DNA from: Chloracidobacterium sp.
Lineage (GTDB): Bacteria; Acidobacteriota; Blastocatellia; Pyrinomonadales; Pyrinomonadaceae
DNA length: 64,000 nt
Assembly: GCA_015075585.1 (NCBI GenBank)
Contig: JABTUB010000001.1
Coordinates: 1,031,001 to 1,095,000 of the forward strand
Direction of reading: 5' to 3'
Shown: piece after piece, positions 35,883-44,727 of the stretch
How positions within the stretch are numbered: the stretch's first letter is position 1
Layout: every line of letters starts with the position of its first letter
The notes under the pieces: generated by a model
Told to the model about the DNA's origin: nothing
Seen by the model: only the letters and a program-made list of their open reading frames with translations
Databases searched by the model: none
Position numbers and translations under genes: made by a program

Positions 35883-36854
35883 ATGAGCCGGATATTAGTT
35901 TTTATCGAGCATAACAACGGAGTTCTTAACAAGACATCGCTTGAGGCCATCACTGCTGCTCAGGCGATCGGCCGCGAGCTCGGGCTTAGCGTTGCGGCGG
36001 TGATCCCCTGCGGCGGCGATGCACCGACGCAGGAAATCGCTCAGTACGCACTGGAAAAGGTCCTTGTTGCAAAGAACGACAAGCTTGCGACCTACACGCC
36101 TGATGCTTACGCGGATGCGTGGGAAGCCGTGATCAAGGCCGAATCGCCGCAATTCGTCGTTATGGCGCACACATATCAAGTGCGTGATTTCGCTCCGATG
36201 GTTGCAACGCGCTTTGGCAGAGAACTGGTGGGCGATTGCATCCGCTATCGCAACGACGGCGGTACTCTCGTTCTCACCCGACGGATATTTTTGGGTAAAC
36301 TTGATGCAGATGTTACGATCGGCGGCGACGCTCCTTACTTCATTACCTTCCAATCGGGAGCGTTCCGCGGTGACGCTGCGGAAAAGGGAAATGCCGCTGT
36401 CGAGGAAATGGACGTTGCCGTTGGCGATGTTCGGATGACGCCTGAAGCGCCGTTCCAAGAGGCTAAAGCCGCTGTCGATCTTACAAAGAGCGAGGCGATC
36501 GTTGCGATAGGCCGCGGTATCAAATCGCAAGAGAACATCGCACTGGCACAGGAACTCGCCGATGTTCTCGGTGCCGACCTTGCGGCATCACGCCCGATAT
36601 GCGACAGCGATTGGCTCCCGATCGACCGCCAGATCGGATCGAGCGGACAGACCGTCTCGCCGAAGGTCTATATCGCTCTCGGTATTTCCGGTGCCATCCA
36701 GCATATCGTCGGAATGAAGAATTCCGGCACGATAGTCGCGATCAATAAGGACTCGGAGGCACCGATCTTCGATATTGCTGATTACGGCATCGTCGGCGAC
36801 CTGTTCGAGGCGGTTCCGGTAATGATCGAGGAGATCAAGAAGGCAAAAGCGTAG
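35883..36854 (+). CDS. etfA: electron transfer flavoprotein, alpha subunit
   Basis: A 323-residue ETF alpha subunit. The N-terminal domain ([20 protein letters not shown]) and the FAD-binding C-terminal domain ([40 protein letters not shown] and [20 protein letters not shown]) are intact. It pairs with the EtfB encoded 1.9 kb upstream. It appears to have its own promoter, so the two subunits are made from separate transcripts. Confidence 0.93.
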   Translation: MSRILVFIEHNNGVLNKTSLEAITAAQAIGRELGLSVAAVIPCGGDAPTQEIAQYALEKVLVAKNDKLATYTPDAYADAWEAVIKAESPQFVVMAHTYQVRDFAPMVATRFGRELVGDCIRYRNDGGTLVLTRRIFLGKLDADVTIGGDAPYFITFQSGAFRGDAAEKGNAAVEEMDVAVGDVRMTPEAPFQEAKAAVDLTKSEAIVAIGRGIKSQENIALAQELADVLGADLAASRPICDSDWLPIDRQIGSSGQTVSPKVYIALGISGAIQHIVGMKNSGTIVAINKDSEAPIFDIADYGIVGDLFEAVPVMIEEIKKAKA

Positions 36855-36876
36855 GGATCGCTGTTCGGCCCCGAAC

Positions 36877-36914
36877 AAATTAAAAGGCATGGGAAACTGA
36901 GCGTCTCCCATGCC
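36877..36914 (-). terminator. terminator between etfA and the aminotransferase gene
   Basis: GGCATGGGA (36886-36894) pairs with TCCCATGCC (36906-36914). On the minus strand it is followed by TTTTAATTT, so it ends the aminotransferase transcript; as a stem it may also slow plus-strand transcription from etfA. Confidence 0.75.
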
Positions 36915-36935
36915 TCTATTGCATCTGCGGCCCTT

Positions 36936-38294
36936 TCAGATCGAGGCGGCGATGGCCTCATCAAAGATCTCAAGCGCGACGTCGGCGTTCTCCTTGGTAA
37001 GGATAAGCGGAGGCGAGAAGCGGATCGTGTTGGTTCCGCAGCCAAGTATTATCAGCCCGCGCTCGAAACATGCCATTTCGACACGGTCGCGAAGCGCTGC
37101 ATCCGCAGCCAGCGGATCATCACCGGAACCACTGACAAACTCGACACCGAGCATCATACCCAGGCCGCGAACATCGCCGACAACGCTGTATTTCTCCTTA
37201 ATTTTATTGAGCCCTGCTTCGAGATACGCCCCGACCTCGCGGGCATTATCGACAAGCCCGTCTTCGAGCAGTTCGATGGTCTTTAACGCGGACGCTATTG
37301 CGACAGGGTTGCCTCCGAATGTTGATGCGTGAGCACCTTTGTGCCAGTCCATAATATCCGCACGAGCGGTACACGCCGCAACCGGCAGGCCCGAGCCTAG
37401 TGCCTTCGCGATGCAGATTATGTCGGCCTTGACGCCTTCGTGATGATCGAGAGCGAACATCTTGCCTGTGCGGCCCATTCCTGACTGTACTTCGTCAACG
37501 ATCAGCATGATGCCGTTCTCGGTGCAGATGCGGCGAAGTTCCTTTACGAATTCCTTAGGTGCCGGCACGTATCCGCCTTCGCCCTGGACCACCTCGAGGA
37601 CGATGCCCGCGACCTCGGCGGCCGGCGTTGTTGTTTCGAAGACCTTGTTGAGCCAATTAAGGACGTCTCGTGTAACGGCTGCTTCATCGGCGGGGCGATC
37701 GGTGACGAAGTGGCGAAACTTGTTTGGATACGGAATGTGCACCACATCGAGGGCCTGACGCATAAAGCCGAGCCTCTGCGCCTTCTTCGAAGACGTAAGT
37801 GAGAGCGCTCCGAGCGTTCTGCCGTGGAACGAACGTTGGAACGCGATGAACTTCTGCCTGCGTGTATGGTACATCGCAAGCTTTAGAGCCGTCTCGATCG
37901 CCTCGGCACCCGAGTTCGCAAAATGGGTTTTTGTAGGTCCGTCGATCGGTACGATCTCATCAAGCTTTTTTCCGAGAGCGGGCATATGGCGGTAATAAAA
38001 GTCGGTGCCGCAAAAATGCAGCAGTTCATTCGCCTGTTTTGTTATTGCTGCGACGATCTCCGGATGGCAGTGTCCTGTCGAGCAGACGGCCACGCCGGCG
38101 TTGCAGTCGAGGAACGTATTGCCGTCGGCGTCCGTTATCCAAACGCCGGAGCCATGGTCGGCAACGAGTTTATAATCAGGCCGAGGGTAACTCGGTGTAA
38201 CATATTGTTCATCCGCATTTACGATCTCAAGGGCTTTCGGGCCCGGCAGTGCGGTCTTTATGACCGGACGCCGAAGTTCTGTTGATGGTGTCAT
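36936..38294 (-). CDS. class III (PLP) aminotransferase, GABA/acetylornithine-type
   Basis: A 452-residue PLP enzyme. The family motifs are THFANSGAEAIETALKLA, FHGRTLGALSLTSS, LIVDEVQSGMGRTG and the lysine region IAKALGSGLPVAA, with STFGGNPVA near the end. It is close in pattern to 4-aminobutyrate aminotransferases and to the archaeal-type class III group, so the amino donor is not certain. The ATG at 38294 has AGGAG seven bases upstream; an upstream ATG at 38342 lacks one. It stands alone between etfA and the YyaL-like gene. Confidence 0.88.
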   Translation of the reverse strand: MTPSTELRRPVIKTALPGPKALEIVNADEQYVTPSYPRPDYKLVADHGSGVWITDADGNTFLDCNAGVAVCSTGHCHPEIVAAITKQANELLHFCGTDFYYRHMPALGKKLDEIVPIDGPTKTHFANSGAEAIETALKLAMYHTRRQKFIAFQRSFHGRTLGALSLTSSKKAQRLGFMRQALDVVHIPYPNKFRHFVTDRPADEAAVTRDVLNWLNKVFETTTPAAEVAGIVLEVVQGEGGYVPAPKEFVKELRRICTENGIMLIVDEVQSGMGRTGKMFALDHHEGVKADIICIAKALGSGLPVAACTARADIMDWHKGAHASTFGGNPVAIASALKTIELLEDGLVDNAREVGAYLEAGLNKIKEKYSVVGDVRGLGMMLGVEFVSGSGDDPLAADAALRDRVEMACFERGLIILGCGTNTIRFSPPLILTKENADVALEIFDEAIAASI

Positions 38295-38529
38295 TGTGAT
38301 ATCTCCTAAAATGGTCAATGGCGGACGTGCGCCGCGTGTCAAAAAGGCTCGGATGCCGCGATCAGCGTCCCGATCGCAGACTCGGAGGAGTTAATCACCC
38401 GCGAAAAGATCCGCGCGTTGTTTGATGGGGCGCAACTTTGAGAGGCAACGCGGTGTCATAATGGTATGCCAAGTTTAGCAGACCTCAGCAGTGTTTCAAA
38501 GATTCGGCCCGCCGTGAAACAATAGCTTT

Positions 38530-40539
38530 ATGTCAAATGAACAGACCTTCAGCAATCATCTGGCGGGCGAAACGTCGCCTTATCTGCTTCAACACGCGCA
38601 CAATCCGGTTGACTGGTATCCGTGGGGCGAGGAGGCGTTCGAGAAGGCGCGCGCCGAAGATAAGCCGGTGCTCGTATCTATCGGTTACTCGGCGTGCCAT
38701 TGGTGTCATGTGATGGAGCATGAGTCGTTCGAGGATAAGGCGACCGCCGCAATAATGAACGAGCATTTCGTCAACATCAAGGTCGATATGGAAGAGCGGC
38801 CGGATATCGATCAGATCTATATGAACTTCGTCCAACTGACAACGGGACGAGGCGGCTGGCCTATGAATGTATTTGTGCGGCCCGACAAGAAGCCTTTCTT
38901 TGGCGGCACCTATTTTCCGCCAAGCCCGCAATACGGAATGCCGTCATGGAAGCAGATACTGCTGAGCATTGCTGATGCCTGGCACGAAAAACGCGGCGAA
39001 CTTGACGAGTCGGTCGAACGGATCGTAAGCGAGCTGCAAGCTCTTGCCGCTACCGGGCCAAGCGGCAGCGTGTCGAACGAACTGCTCGAACGGGCATTCG
39101 CATCTTTCTCGAAGAGTTTTGATCAAAAGAACGGCGGTTTTGGCGGCGTACCGAAATTTCCGCAAGCGATGTCGCTCGAGTTCTTGCTGCGTTATCATCA
39201 CCGCACGGGCGACAGGCACGCGCTTGAGATGGTTACGCGAACACTCGACAAGATGGCACGCGGCGGCATTTATGATCAGCTCGGCGGCGGATTTCATCGC
39301 TATTCGGTCGATACGGTTTGGCTGGTGCCGCATTTTGAAAAGATGCTTTACGATAACGCCTTGCTTGCACGTCTCTATCTGCATGCTTTTCAGGTTACGG
39401 GCAAGGGCCTTTACAAGCGTGTTGCGGTCGAGACGCTCGATTATCTGGTCCGTGAGATGCTGGATGAGAGCGGCGGCTTTTATTCATCGCAGGATGCGGA
39501 CAGCGAGGGTGAAGAAGGGAAATTCTTTGTCTGGACTAAAGAAGAGATCGAATATGAACTCGGCGCTGAAGCAGAAAGATTTTGCCGAGTGTACGGCGTT
39601 TCGGCGGAAGGTAACTTCGAAGGCAAGAATATTTTGAACTTGCCCGGCGAAGAAAGCAGTGAACGTGAGGTGTCGGAACTCGGTACAGCGCGGCTCAGAC
39701 TTTTTGATCTGCGCGAAAAGCGTGTAAAGCCGGGCCGCGATGAAAAGGTGCTGACCGCGTGGAACGGCCTTGCATTGGCCGCCTTTGCGGATGCGGGCGG
39801 TGTGTTGGGAAGAAGTGATTACCTTCAGGTCGCAGAGCGCAATGCGGAATTCATACTTGGCCGATTGAAACGTGACGGCAGATTGCTCCGCACATGGAAG
39901 GGCGGAAAGGCGAAGCTTAACGGCTATATCGAGGACTATGCGAATGTTGCTGACGGCTTGCTCGCACTATCCGAAGCGACGGGCGACCTAAGCAAAGTGA
40001 ATGCGGCAAAGGAGTTGGCAGAGGTGATGCTGACGGAATTTTGGGACAGGGACTCGGGCGGCTTCTTTTTCACATCGGACGATCATGAAGAGCTGATCGT
40101 TCGGAACAAAGACCTTTATGACAACGCGACGCCTTCCGGGAATTCTGCTGCCGCTGATGTGATGCTGCGGCTCGCAAAACTCACCGGTGATGAGCGTTAC
40201 GATCGTTATGCCGTAACAACGCTGCGGATCGCCTCGCCGCAGATCCAAAAATATCCGCAGGCATTCGGCCGCTTTCTCTCCGCTATCGAGTTCCGCTTGG
40301 CCGGCACTAAGGAGGTCGTTGTGATCGGCCCGCCGGCGAATGAACTTCGAACTGCCGCAATGAGCCTCTACCTGCCGAACAGCGTACGCATTTTTGCTGA
40401 AGCTTCTGTTGATGAGATACCGCTGCTGAGCGGTCGCAAAATGATCGACGGTAAAGCGACAGCCTATGTTTGCGAGAATTTCGTTTGCGAGAGGCCGGTA
40501 ACGGATATTGATGAATTCAAGAGCCTGCTTGGAAGGTAA
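38530..40539 (+). CDS. YyaL-like protein (thioredoxin-like DUF255 plus glycosidase-like fold)
   Basis: A 669-residue cytoplasmic protein of the DUF255/SSP411 family. The N-terminus [20 protein letters not shown] and the CHWC thioredoxin-like motif ([14 protein letters not shown]) are typical, as are [10 protein letters not shown] and GGTYFPP. The C-terminal two thirds form an alpha-helical (alpha/alpha) barrel-like domain with [17 protein letters not shown] and [11 protein letters not shown]. Function is not established for the family. It is a single-gene unit here. Confidence 0.9.
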   Translation: MSNEQTFSNHLAGETSPYLLQHAHNPVDWYPWGEEAFEKARAEDKPVLVSIGYSACHWCHVMEHESFEDKATAAIMNEHFVNIKVDMEERPDIDQIYMNFVQLTTGRGGWPMNVFVRPDKKPFFGGTYFPPSPQYGMPSWKQILLSIADAWHEKRGELDESVERIVSELQALAATGPSGSVSNELLERAFASFSKSFDQKNGGFGGVPKFPQAMSLEFLLRYHHRTGDRHALEMVTRTLDKMARGGIYDQLGGGFHRYSVDTVWLVPHFEKMLYDNALLARLYLHAFQVTGKGLYKRVAVETLDYLVREMLDESGGFYSSQDADSEGEEGKFFVWTKEEIEYELGAEAERFCRVYGVSAEGNFEGKNILNLPGEESSEREVSELGTARLRLFDLREKRVKPGRDEKVLTAWNGLALAAFADAGGVLGRSDYLQVAERNAEFILGRLKRDGRLLRTWKGGKAKLNGYIEDYANVADGLLALSEATGDLSKVNAAKELAEVMLTEFWDRDSGGFFFTSDDHEELIVRNKDLYDNATPSGNSAAADVMLRLAKLTGDERYDRYAVTTLRIASPQIQKYPQAFGRFLSAIEFRLAGTKEVVVIGPPANELRTAAMSLYLPNSVRIFAEASVDEIPLLSGRKMIDGKATAYVCENFVCERPVTDIDEFKSLLGR

Positions 40540-40552
40540 CCGAAATGCAAAG

Positions 40553-40582
40553 AGGCCCGAACATTTTGAAATGCCCGGGCCT
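40553..40582 (-). terminator. hairpin between two converging genes
   Basis: AGGCCCG (40553-40559) pairs with CGGGCCT (40576-40582). It lies 14 bases past the YyaL-like gene and 31 bases past the end of the minus-strand lipoprotein gene. The T tract is weak on both sides. Confidence 0.5.
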
Positions 40583-40612
40583 GCTGGTCATGTGGTAAGG
40601 ACGAACGAGAGG

Positions 40613-40906
40613 CTACTTCTTCTCTTCTTTCTTCTCTTCTTTCTTCTCTTCTTTCTTGGTCTCACCGGCCTTCGACTCGTCCTTCTTCGCTTCGTCAGCC
40701 TTGCTGCCGGTAACGCTACTCGCAGGAGCAGCCGTTGCAGGCGAGGCAGGTGACGTCGTCGTCGGGGTTGCTGGGTGAGTTGCCGCCGGGGTTGCCGGTG
40801 CTGCATTCGCGGGCTTCGCATTTGCGTTGTTAGCAGGTGCTTCGCCGCAGGCCATTCCGAGAGCCCCAACAGCCAACAAGGCTGACAGAGCAATGATCTT
40901 TTTCAT
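40613..40906 (-). CDS. small alanine/proline-rich lipoprotein with KKEE tail (copy 1)
   Basis: A 97-residue protein. Residues 1-19 form a lipoprotein signal ending in LGMAC, so Cys19 should carry lipid. The mature part is low-complexity: NNANAKPANAAPATPAATH, a threonine/proline/alanine stretch, then a highly charged lysine/glutamate tail that repeats KKEE four times. It is very similar to the next gene upstream (41151-41441). I choose the ATG at 40906, with AGGAG upstream. The product is probably an extended envelope linker or spacer; no function is known. Confidence 0.75.
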   Translation of the reverse strand: MKKIIALSALLAVGALGMACGEAPANNANAKPANAAPATPAATHPATPTTTSPASPATAAPASSVTGSKADEAKKDESKAGETKKEEKKEEKKEEKK

Positions 40907-41014
40907 AACAATTAGTTCTCCTGTTCTTCTCAAAGAATTCTTTCTGACTCTTCCTCAACCGGAAATATGCAAGCATCATTCCGGCGTTCCTAAGTATTTT
41001 TGGGAACATTCGAC

Positions 41015-41043
41015 AATATATTTATCTTCACGGTACAAGTCAA
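41015..41043 (-). promoter_or_regulatory. sigma-70-type promoter of lipoprotein copy 1
   Basis: On the minus strand TTGACT (41043-41038) and TATATT (41020-41015) are 17 bases apart. The leader is about 100 bases and contains a CCGGAA/TTCCGG hairpin and the motif AATTCTTTGAGAA before the ribosome site. Confidence 0.65.
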
Positions 41044-41091
41044 CCCCGCACGGTGCAAAAATTTGATATTTCCGACAGATTCAGATACAGG

Positions 41092-41123
41092 AAAAAAGGC
41101 ACCTTGCCTTTCGACAAGGTGCC
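41092..41123 (-). terminator. intrinsic terminator of lipoprotein copy 2
   Basis: On the minus strand GGCACCTTG pairs with CAAGGTGCC around an 8-base loop and is followed by six T residues. It separates the two lipoprotein genes, so each is its own transcription unit. Confidence 0.85.
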
Positions 41124-41150
41124 TTTCCTATCGAAATATCGAAAGATCGA

Positions 41151-41441
41151 CTATTTCTTTTCCGGAGCGGTCTTATTCGCTTCCTCTTTCTTGGTCTCAC
41201 CGGCCTTCGACTCTTCCTTCTTCGCGTCGTCAGCCTTGCTGCCGGTAGCGTTGCTCGCAGGAGCAGCCGTTGCAGGCGAGGCAGGTGACGTCGTCGTCGG
41301 GGTTGCCGGAGTTGTCGTCGCGGGGGTTGCCGGTTTAGCATTCGCGGGCTTCGCATTTGCGTTGTTCGCGGGTGCTTCGCCACAGGCCAATCCAAGGGCG
41401 CTTACGCCCAAAACAGTTGCAAGAACAATAACCTTTGTCAT
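41151..41441 (-). CDS. small alanine/proline-rich lipoprotein (copy 2)
   Basis: A 96-residue paralogue of the gene at 40613-40906. The signal ends in LGLAC with the lipid cysteine at position 20. The mature part repeats the same order: NNANAKPANAKPATPATTT, then the shared PTTTSPASPATAAPAS block, GSKADDAKKEESKAGETKKE and a short charged tail without the KKEE expansion. Long stretches of DNA are nearly identical between the two genes, pointing to recent tandem duplication. Its own promoter and terminator are recognisable. Confidence 0.78.
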   Translation of the reverse strand: MTKVIVLATVLGVSALGLACGEAPANNANAKPANAKPATPATTTPATPTTTSPASPATAAPASNATGSKADDAKKEESKAGETKKEEANKTAPEKK

Positions 41442-41554
41442 TTTATTTAAGACTCCTATTTTCTCAAAGAATTTCGGTAACCTGTTTCCAGGCCGCCCGG
41501 CTGATCGAACACAGCCGTTTTGCCCTGAACTCTTTCTTTTTCAGGGCAAATTGG

Positions 41555-41583
41555 AGAATAGGTATTACGAAACCATTTGTCAA
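41555..41583 (-). promoter_or_regulatory. sigma-70-type promoter of lipoprotein copy 2
   Basis: On the minus strand TTGACA (41583-41578) and TATTCT (41560-41555) are 17 bases apart. The transcript would begin near 41548 with an 11-base-pair hairpin (TTTGCCCTGAA with TTCAGGGCAAA, 41518-41550) at its 5' end, followed by the AATTCTTTGAGAA motif shared with copy 1. The 41442-41785 gap holds this and the opposite promoter, and no gene. Confidence 0.7.
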
Positions 41584-41695
41584 CCTAAAATGCACCAAAA
41601 AATGCAAAATTTTCAAACTATTTTTCGGGGCTAAAATGGCCGGTTTTGAGCCCTTGCGATATCTCCTAATGTGTGCACGAGACAAGAGAAAATCG

Positions 41696-41725
41696 TTGAC
41701 CCATTGCACGGCAAAAAGCTATCAT
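41696..41725 (+). promoter_or_regulatory. candidate promoter of the GAF-GGDEF gene
   Basis: TTGACC (41696-41701) and TATCAT (41720-41725) with an 18-base spacer, ending about 60 bases before the start codon at 41786. Confidence 0.5.
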
Positions 41726-41785
41726 CGAAGTTGAAGGTGTTGCTTCCCCCCCCTTCGCTTCCTTCCTGCCCGCAGTCACGTTCAA

Positions 41786-43036
41786 ATGAGCAACTTCCCG
41801 ATACCGCGCAGTGCGGCCCAAGATCAATGTAAGCACCGACTTTCAATTGCCGTTTCGGCGATAGTTGTCGTTGGAGTATTTGCCCTCGGTAACGCGACTG
41901 TCGATACGACGATCAAAGGGCTGTTGTTCTTTGCAGTGCTCGCCGGCTACATCGTCTTCCTGACGATAAACCAGCGAGTACATCCGTCGCTGCAGCCTGA
42001 CGATCTGTCGCCCGATGAAACAGAAGAAAGATTGTCTGTTCTCGAGGATGCTGTCGCATATTTCGGCAGTTCGCTGGAAGTGTCGGAGATATTTCGCCTC
42101 GTTGCCGCTCGGATGAAAGACCTTGTATCGTTCGATGCGGCTTTGCTACTCAGCGTAGATACCGGCTCGGATAACCTGAGCCGCGTATGCTGGGAAGGCG
42201 AATCGCTCGCACAAACGGATAATTTCGAAGTTGAGTTCGGAGCAAGCCTGGCAGCGGTTTGCGCCGCGAGCGGTGCGGTTCGTCAGTCGAGTTCATCGGG
42301 GTCAAATGCCGAGACAGGGATTGGCGGTTCAGGATCTCGCTTCTGCTCGACCGCGGCCTTTCCGCTGAAGCAGGCAGGCGAGGTCGTCGCGGTCGTACAG
42401 CTCTTCTCAACGGATCCGAACCATTTAGGCCAATGGTCAGTACCAATGCTTGAAGCGATCGCTGCTCGCGTCGCTCCCATCGCCGGAAGATCAAAAGCCG
42501 CTGAGCTCAATACGGCGGCGGCTTTGACTGACCGCCTTACGAATCTGCCAAACGAGCGGGCATTCTACACAGTGCTTGAGACACAGGTCGCCGAGGCACA
42601 CAGGAATCGAAATGAACGAACCGTATCGATCCTCGCTATCGACATAAAGTATTTCAGCGATGTGAACGAACGCTTCGGCCATACTTCCGGTGATCGTTTG
42701 CTTAGCTTCGTTGCCGGAGAATTGAAACGTCAATTGCGACAGATGGATCTTCTGACCAGGTCGGTCGATGATGAGTTCTTGGTTACGCTGCCGACGGCGA
42801 CCGAGTCGGTTGTAAGCGAGGTCGTCGAACGATTAAAAGCGGCCTTTGCCGGACTTAGATTTGATATAGATAGTGAGCAAAGCATCACGGTTCCGTTGAA
42901 TTTCGGACAGGCGACCTTTGGCATCGACGGCGAAGATGCCTCGAAGCTCCTTGCGGTCGCGCGGAGTCGAAAGGACGGTTCAAAGGCGGACCTGACATCA
43001 AAGGTCATTTGGTTCCCGAGAGATTCTATTCGTTGA
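41786..43036 (+). CDS. GAF-GGDEF protein with degenerate active site
   Basis: A 416-residue protein with two membrane segments (about 18-60), a GAF-like sensor domain (about 85-235) and a GGDEF domain (about 245-405). The domain keeps LTNLPNERAF, DIKYFSDVNERFGHTSGD and the final DGSK region, but the GGDEF loop reads VDDEF (residues 327-331), so both glycines are replaced. Known GGDEF domains with such changes usually make no cyclic di-GMP and act as GTP- or ligand-sensing modules. A two-part PilZ protein is encoded 1.7 kb downstream. Catalysis is therefore doubtful. Confidence 0.82.
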   Translation: MSNFPIPRSAAQDQCKHRLSIAVSAIVVVGVFALGNATVDTTIKGLLFFAVLAGYIVFLTINQRVHPSLQPDDLSPDETEERLSVLEDAVAYFGSSLEVSEIFRLVAARMKDLVSFDAALLLSVDTGSDNLSRVCWEGESLAQTDNFEVEFGASLAAVCAASGAVRQSSSSGSNAETGIGGSGSRFCSTAAFPLKQAGEVVAVVQLFSTDPNHLGQWSVPMLEAIAARVAPIAGRSKAAELNTAAALTDRLTNLPNERAFYTVLETQVAEAHRNRNERTVSILAIDIKYFSDVNERFGHTSGDRLLSFVAGELKRQLRQMDLLTRSVDDEFLVTLPTATESVVSEVVERLKAAFAGLRFDIDSEQSITVPLNFGQATFGIDGEDASKLLAVARSRKDGSKADLTSKVIWFPRDSIR

Positions 43037-43076
43037 CAGCAGCGAAGCGGCCGGCTCTGTGGTACATTCGTGATGT

Positions 43077-44480
43077 ATGGCGAGTGTTACATTCTACGGA
43101 GCAGCGGGTTCGGTTACGGGGTCAAAATATCTGCTTGAATGCAACGGTAAGAAGGTTCTTATCGACTGCGGACTCTTTCAGGGCGAAAGAGAACTGCGCG
43201 AAAGGAATTGGAATGATCCTCCGTTCGCCGCGAGCGAGATCGACGCCGTCGTACTCACGCACGCTCACATCGATCATACGGGATGGCTGCCGCGGCTTGT
43301 GAAACTAGGCTACAAAGGGCGCGTTGTGACCTCAAGAGCGACGGGCGACCTCCTGAAGATACTTCTTCCCGATTCTGCACGGCTTCAAGAGGAAGAGGCA
43401 GACTATCGTAACCGTCACGCATTGACTCGGCACGATCCGGCGCTGCCGCTATACGATGAAGCAGATGCGCGGGCTGCGTTGGAATTGCTTGATACGGTGC
43501 CGAATGACGGTATCGCCTGGGACCTTTGCGAAGGCTTTACGGCAAGTTTCAGCGTTGCCGGGCACATAATGGGTGCAAGCGAAGTGCTCGTCGAGATGGC
43601 GAACGCACGGCCCGACGGGTCACCCATACGATTTCTCTTCTCGGGCGATCTCGGCCACTACGATCAGCCGATCATTAAAGACCCCGCGCCGCCGCCGGTT
43701 TGCGACTATATGATGTGCGAGTCAACCTATGGGGACCGCTTGCACGAGGATACGAACAGCGAGACAAGATTTGCGGAGATAATACGCGAGGCCGCAAGGC
43801 GGCAAGCCCCGATCTTGATCCCGGCATTTGCCGTTGGGCGTACACAAGAGGTGCTTTATATGATCCGCGAATTGGAAGAAAAGGGTGCCATCCCGATCCT
43901 TCCGGTGATCGTGGACTCGCCGATGGCCTCGCAAGCAACGCAGGTTTATAACCGCTGGCACGAGGAACACGATCTGGAATACGCGTCGATCCTCGCTCGG
44001 AAGAAGCATCCGCTTAGGACCGCTGCGATGTCAACCGCCTCGACCAGAGAGGAGTCAAAGCATCTCAATGATATGAAGGGCGCGCGCATTATCATTTCAG
44101 CCTCGGGCATGCTTACCGGCGGCCGCGTTCTGCACCATGCAATGCGGATCCTGCCGAATGAAAATGCGACGATCATTTTTGTCGGCTATCAAGCTGCCGG
44201 CACAACGGGGCGTCGTGTCGTTAACGGCGAGCGTGAGGTCAAGATAATGAAGAATTGGGTTCCGGTGAACTGTCACGTCGAGCGTATCGACGGCTTTTCG
44301 GCTCATGCCGACTGGAAGGGCGTGCTGCGTTGGCTAAGCGGACTGAAAACTGCACCGAAAACGATCTTTACGACGCATGGCGAGCCGGAAGCTGCGGAAG
44401 CAATGGCGCAGCATATACGCGATACCTTCGGTTGGACGGTAGTCGTTCCTCAATATGATCAGACGATACAGTTGGCGTAA
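43077..44480 (+). CDS. metallo-beta-lactamase/beta-CASP RNA-processing exonuclease
   Basis: A 467-residue nuclease-like protein. The metal site THAHIDHTG, the later histidine in VAGHIMGASEV and the aspartate in FSGDLGHYD are present. The beta-CASP part shows IPAFAVGRTQEVLYMI, DSPMASQ, SASGMLTGGR and FSAHAD. These features define the CPSF73-like bacterial group thought to process or degrade RNA. It follows the GAF-GGDEF gene by 40 bases and may be co-transcribed. Confidence 0.9.
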   Translation: MASVTFYGAAGSVTGSKYLLECNGKKVLIDCGLFQGERELRERNWNDPPFAASEIDAVVLTHAHIDHTGWLPRLVKLGYKGRVVTSRATGDLLKILLPDSARLQEEEADYRNRHALTRHDPALPLYDEADARAALELLDTVPNDGIAWDLCEGFTASFSVAGHIMGASEVLVEMANARPDGSPIRFLFSGDLGHYDQPIIKDPAPPPVCDYMMCESTYGDRLHEDTNSETRFAEIIREAARRQAPILIPAFAVGRTQEVLYMIRELEEKGAIPILPVIVDSPMASQATQVYNRWHEEHDLEYASILARKKHPLRTAAMSTASTREESKHLNDMKGARIIISASGMLTGGRVLHHAMRILPNENATIIFVGYQAAGTTGRRVVNGEREVKIMKNWVPVNCHVERIDGFSAHADWKGVLRWLSGLKTAPKTIFTTHGEPEAAEAMAQHIRDTFGWTVVVPQYDQTIQLA

Positions 44481-44727
44481 GCGGCGATTCGATCAAAGTC
44501 TTGATAACGCTGCCCGATCTGGTCCGGACCGGGCGCCAAACAAGCTTGAGTTTCCGCTCTCAATCATTATCTAATTTGAATGGTGGCTTTCCCGTAATCA
44601 GCCTCGTTTCTTGTAGTAAAGAGATTTCTCCGCACCGGAGCCGACAGTGATCATCGTTCGGGTGTTTCGCTGTGTATCATGCTTTGCGTCCGGCGGAGCC
44701 GATATATAAAACCATAACTTATAATTG

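Noticed and set aside
40508..40753. Plus-strand frame with a leucine/phenylalanine-rich stretch resembling a membrane helix
   Set aside because: It is the antisense of the KKEE repeats of the lipoprotein gene.
41518..41550. Hairpin upstream of lipoprotein copy 2 as a terminator
   Set aside because: No T tract follows on either strand, and it lies at the start of the predicted transcript, so it is better read as a leader structure.
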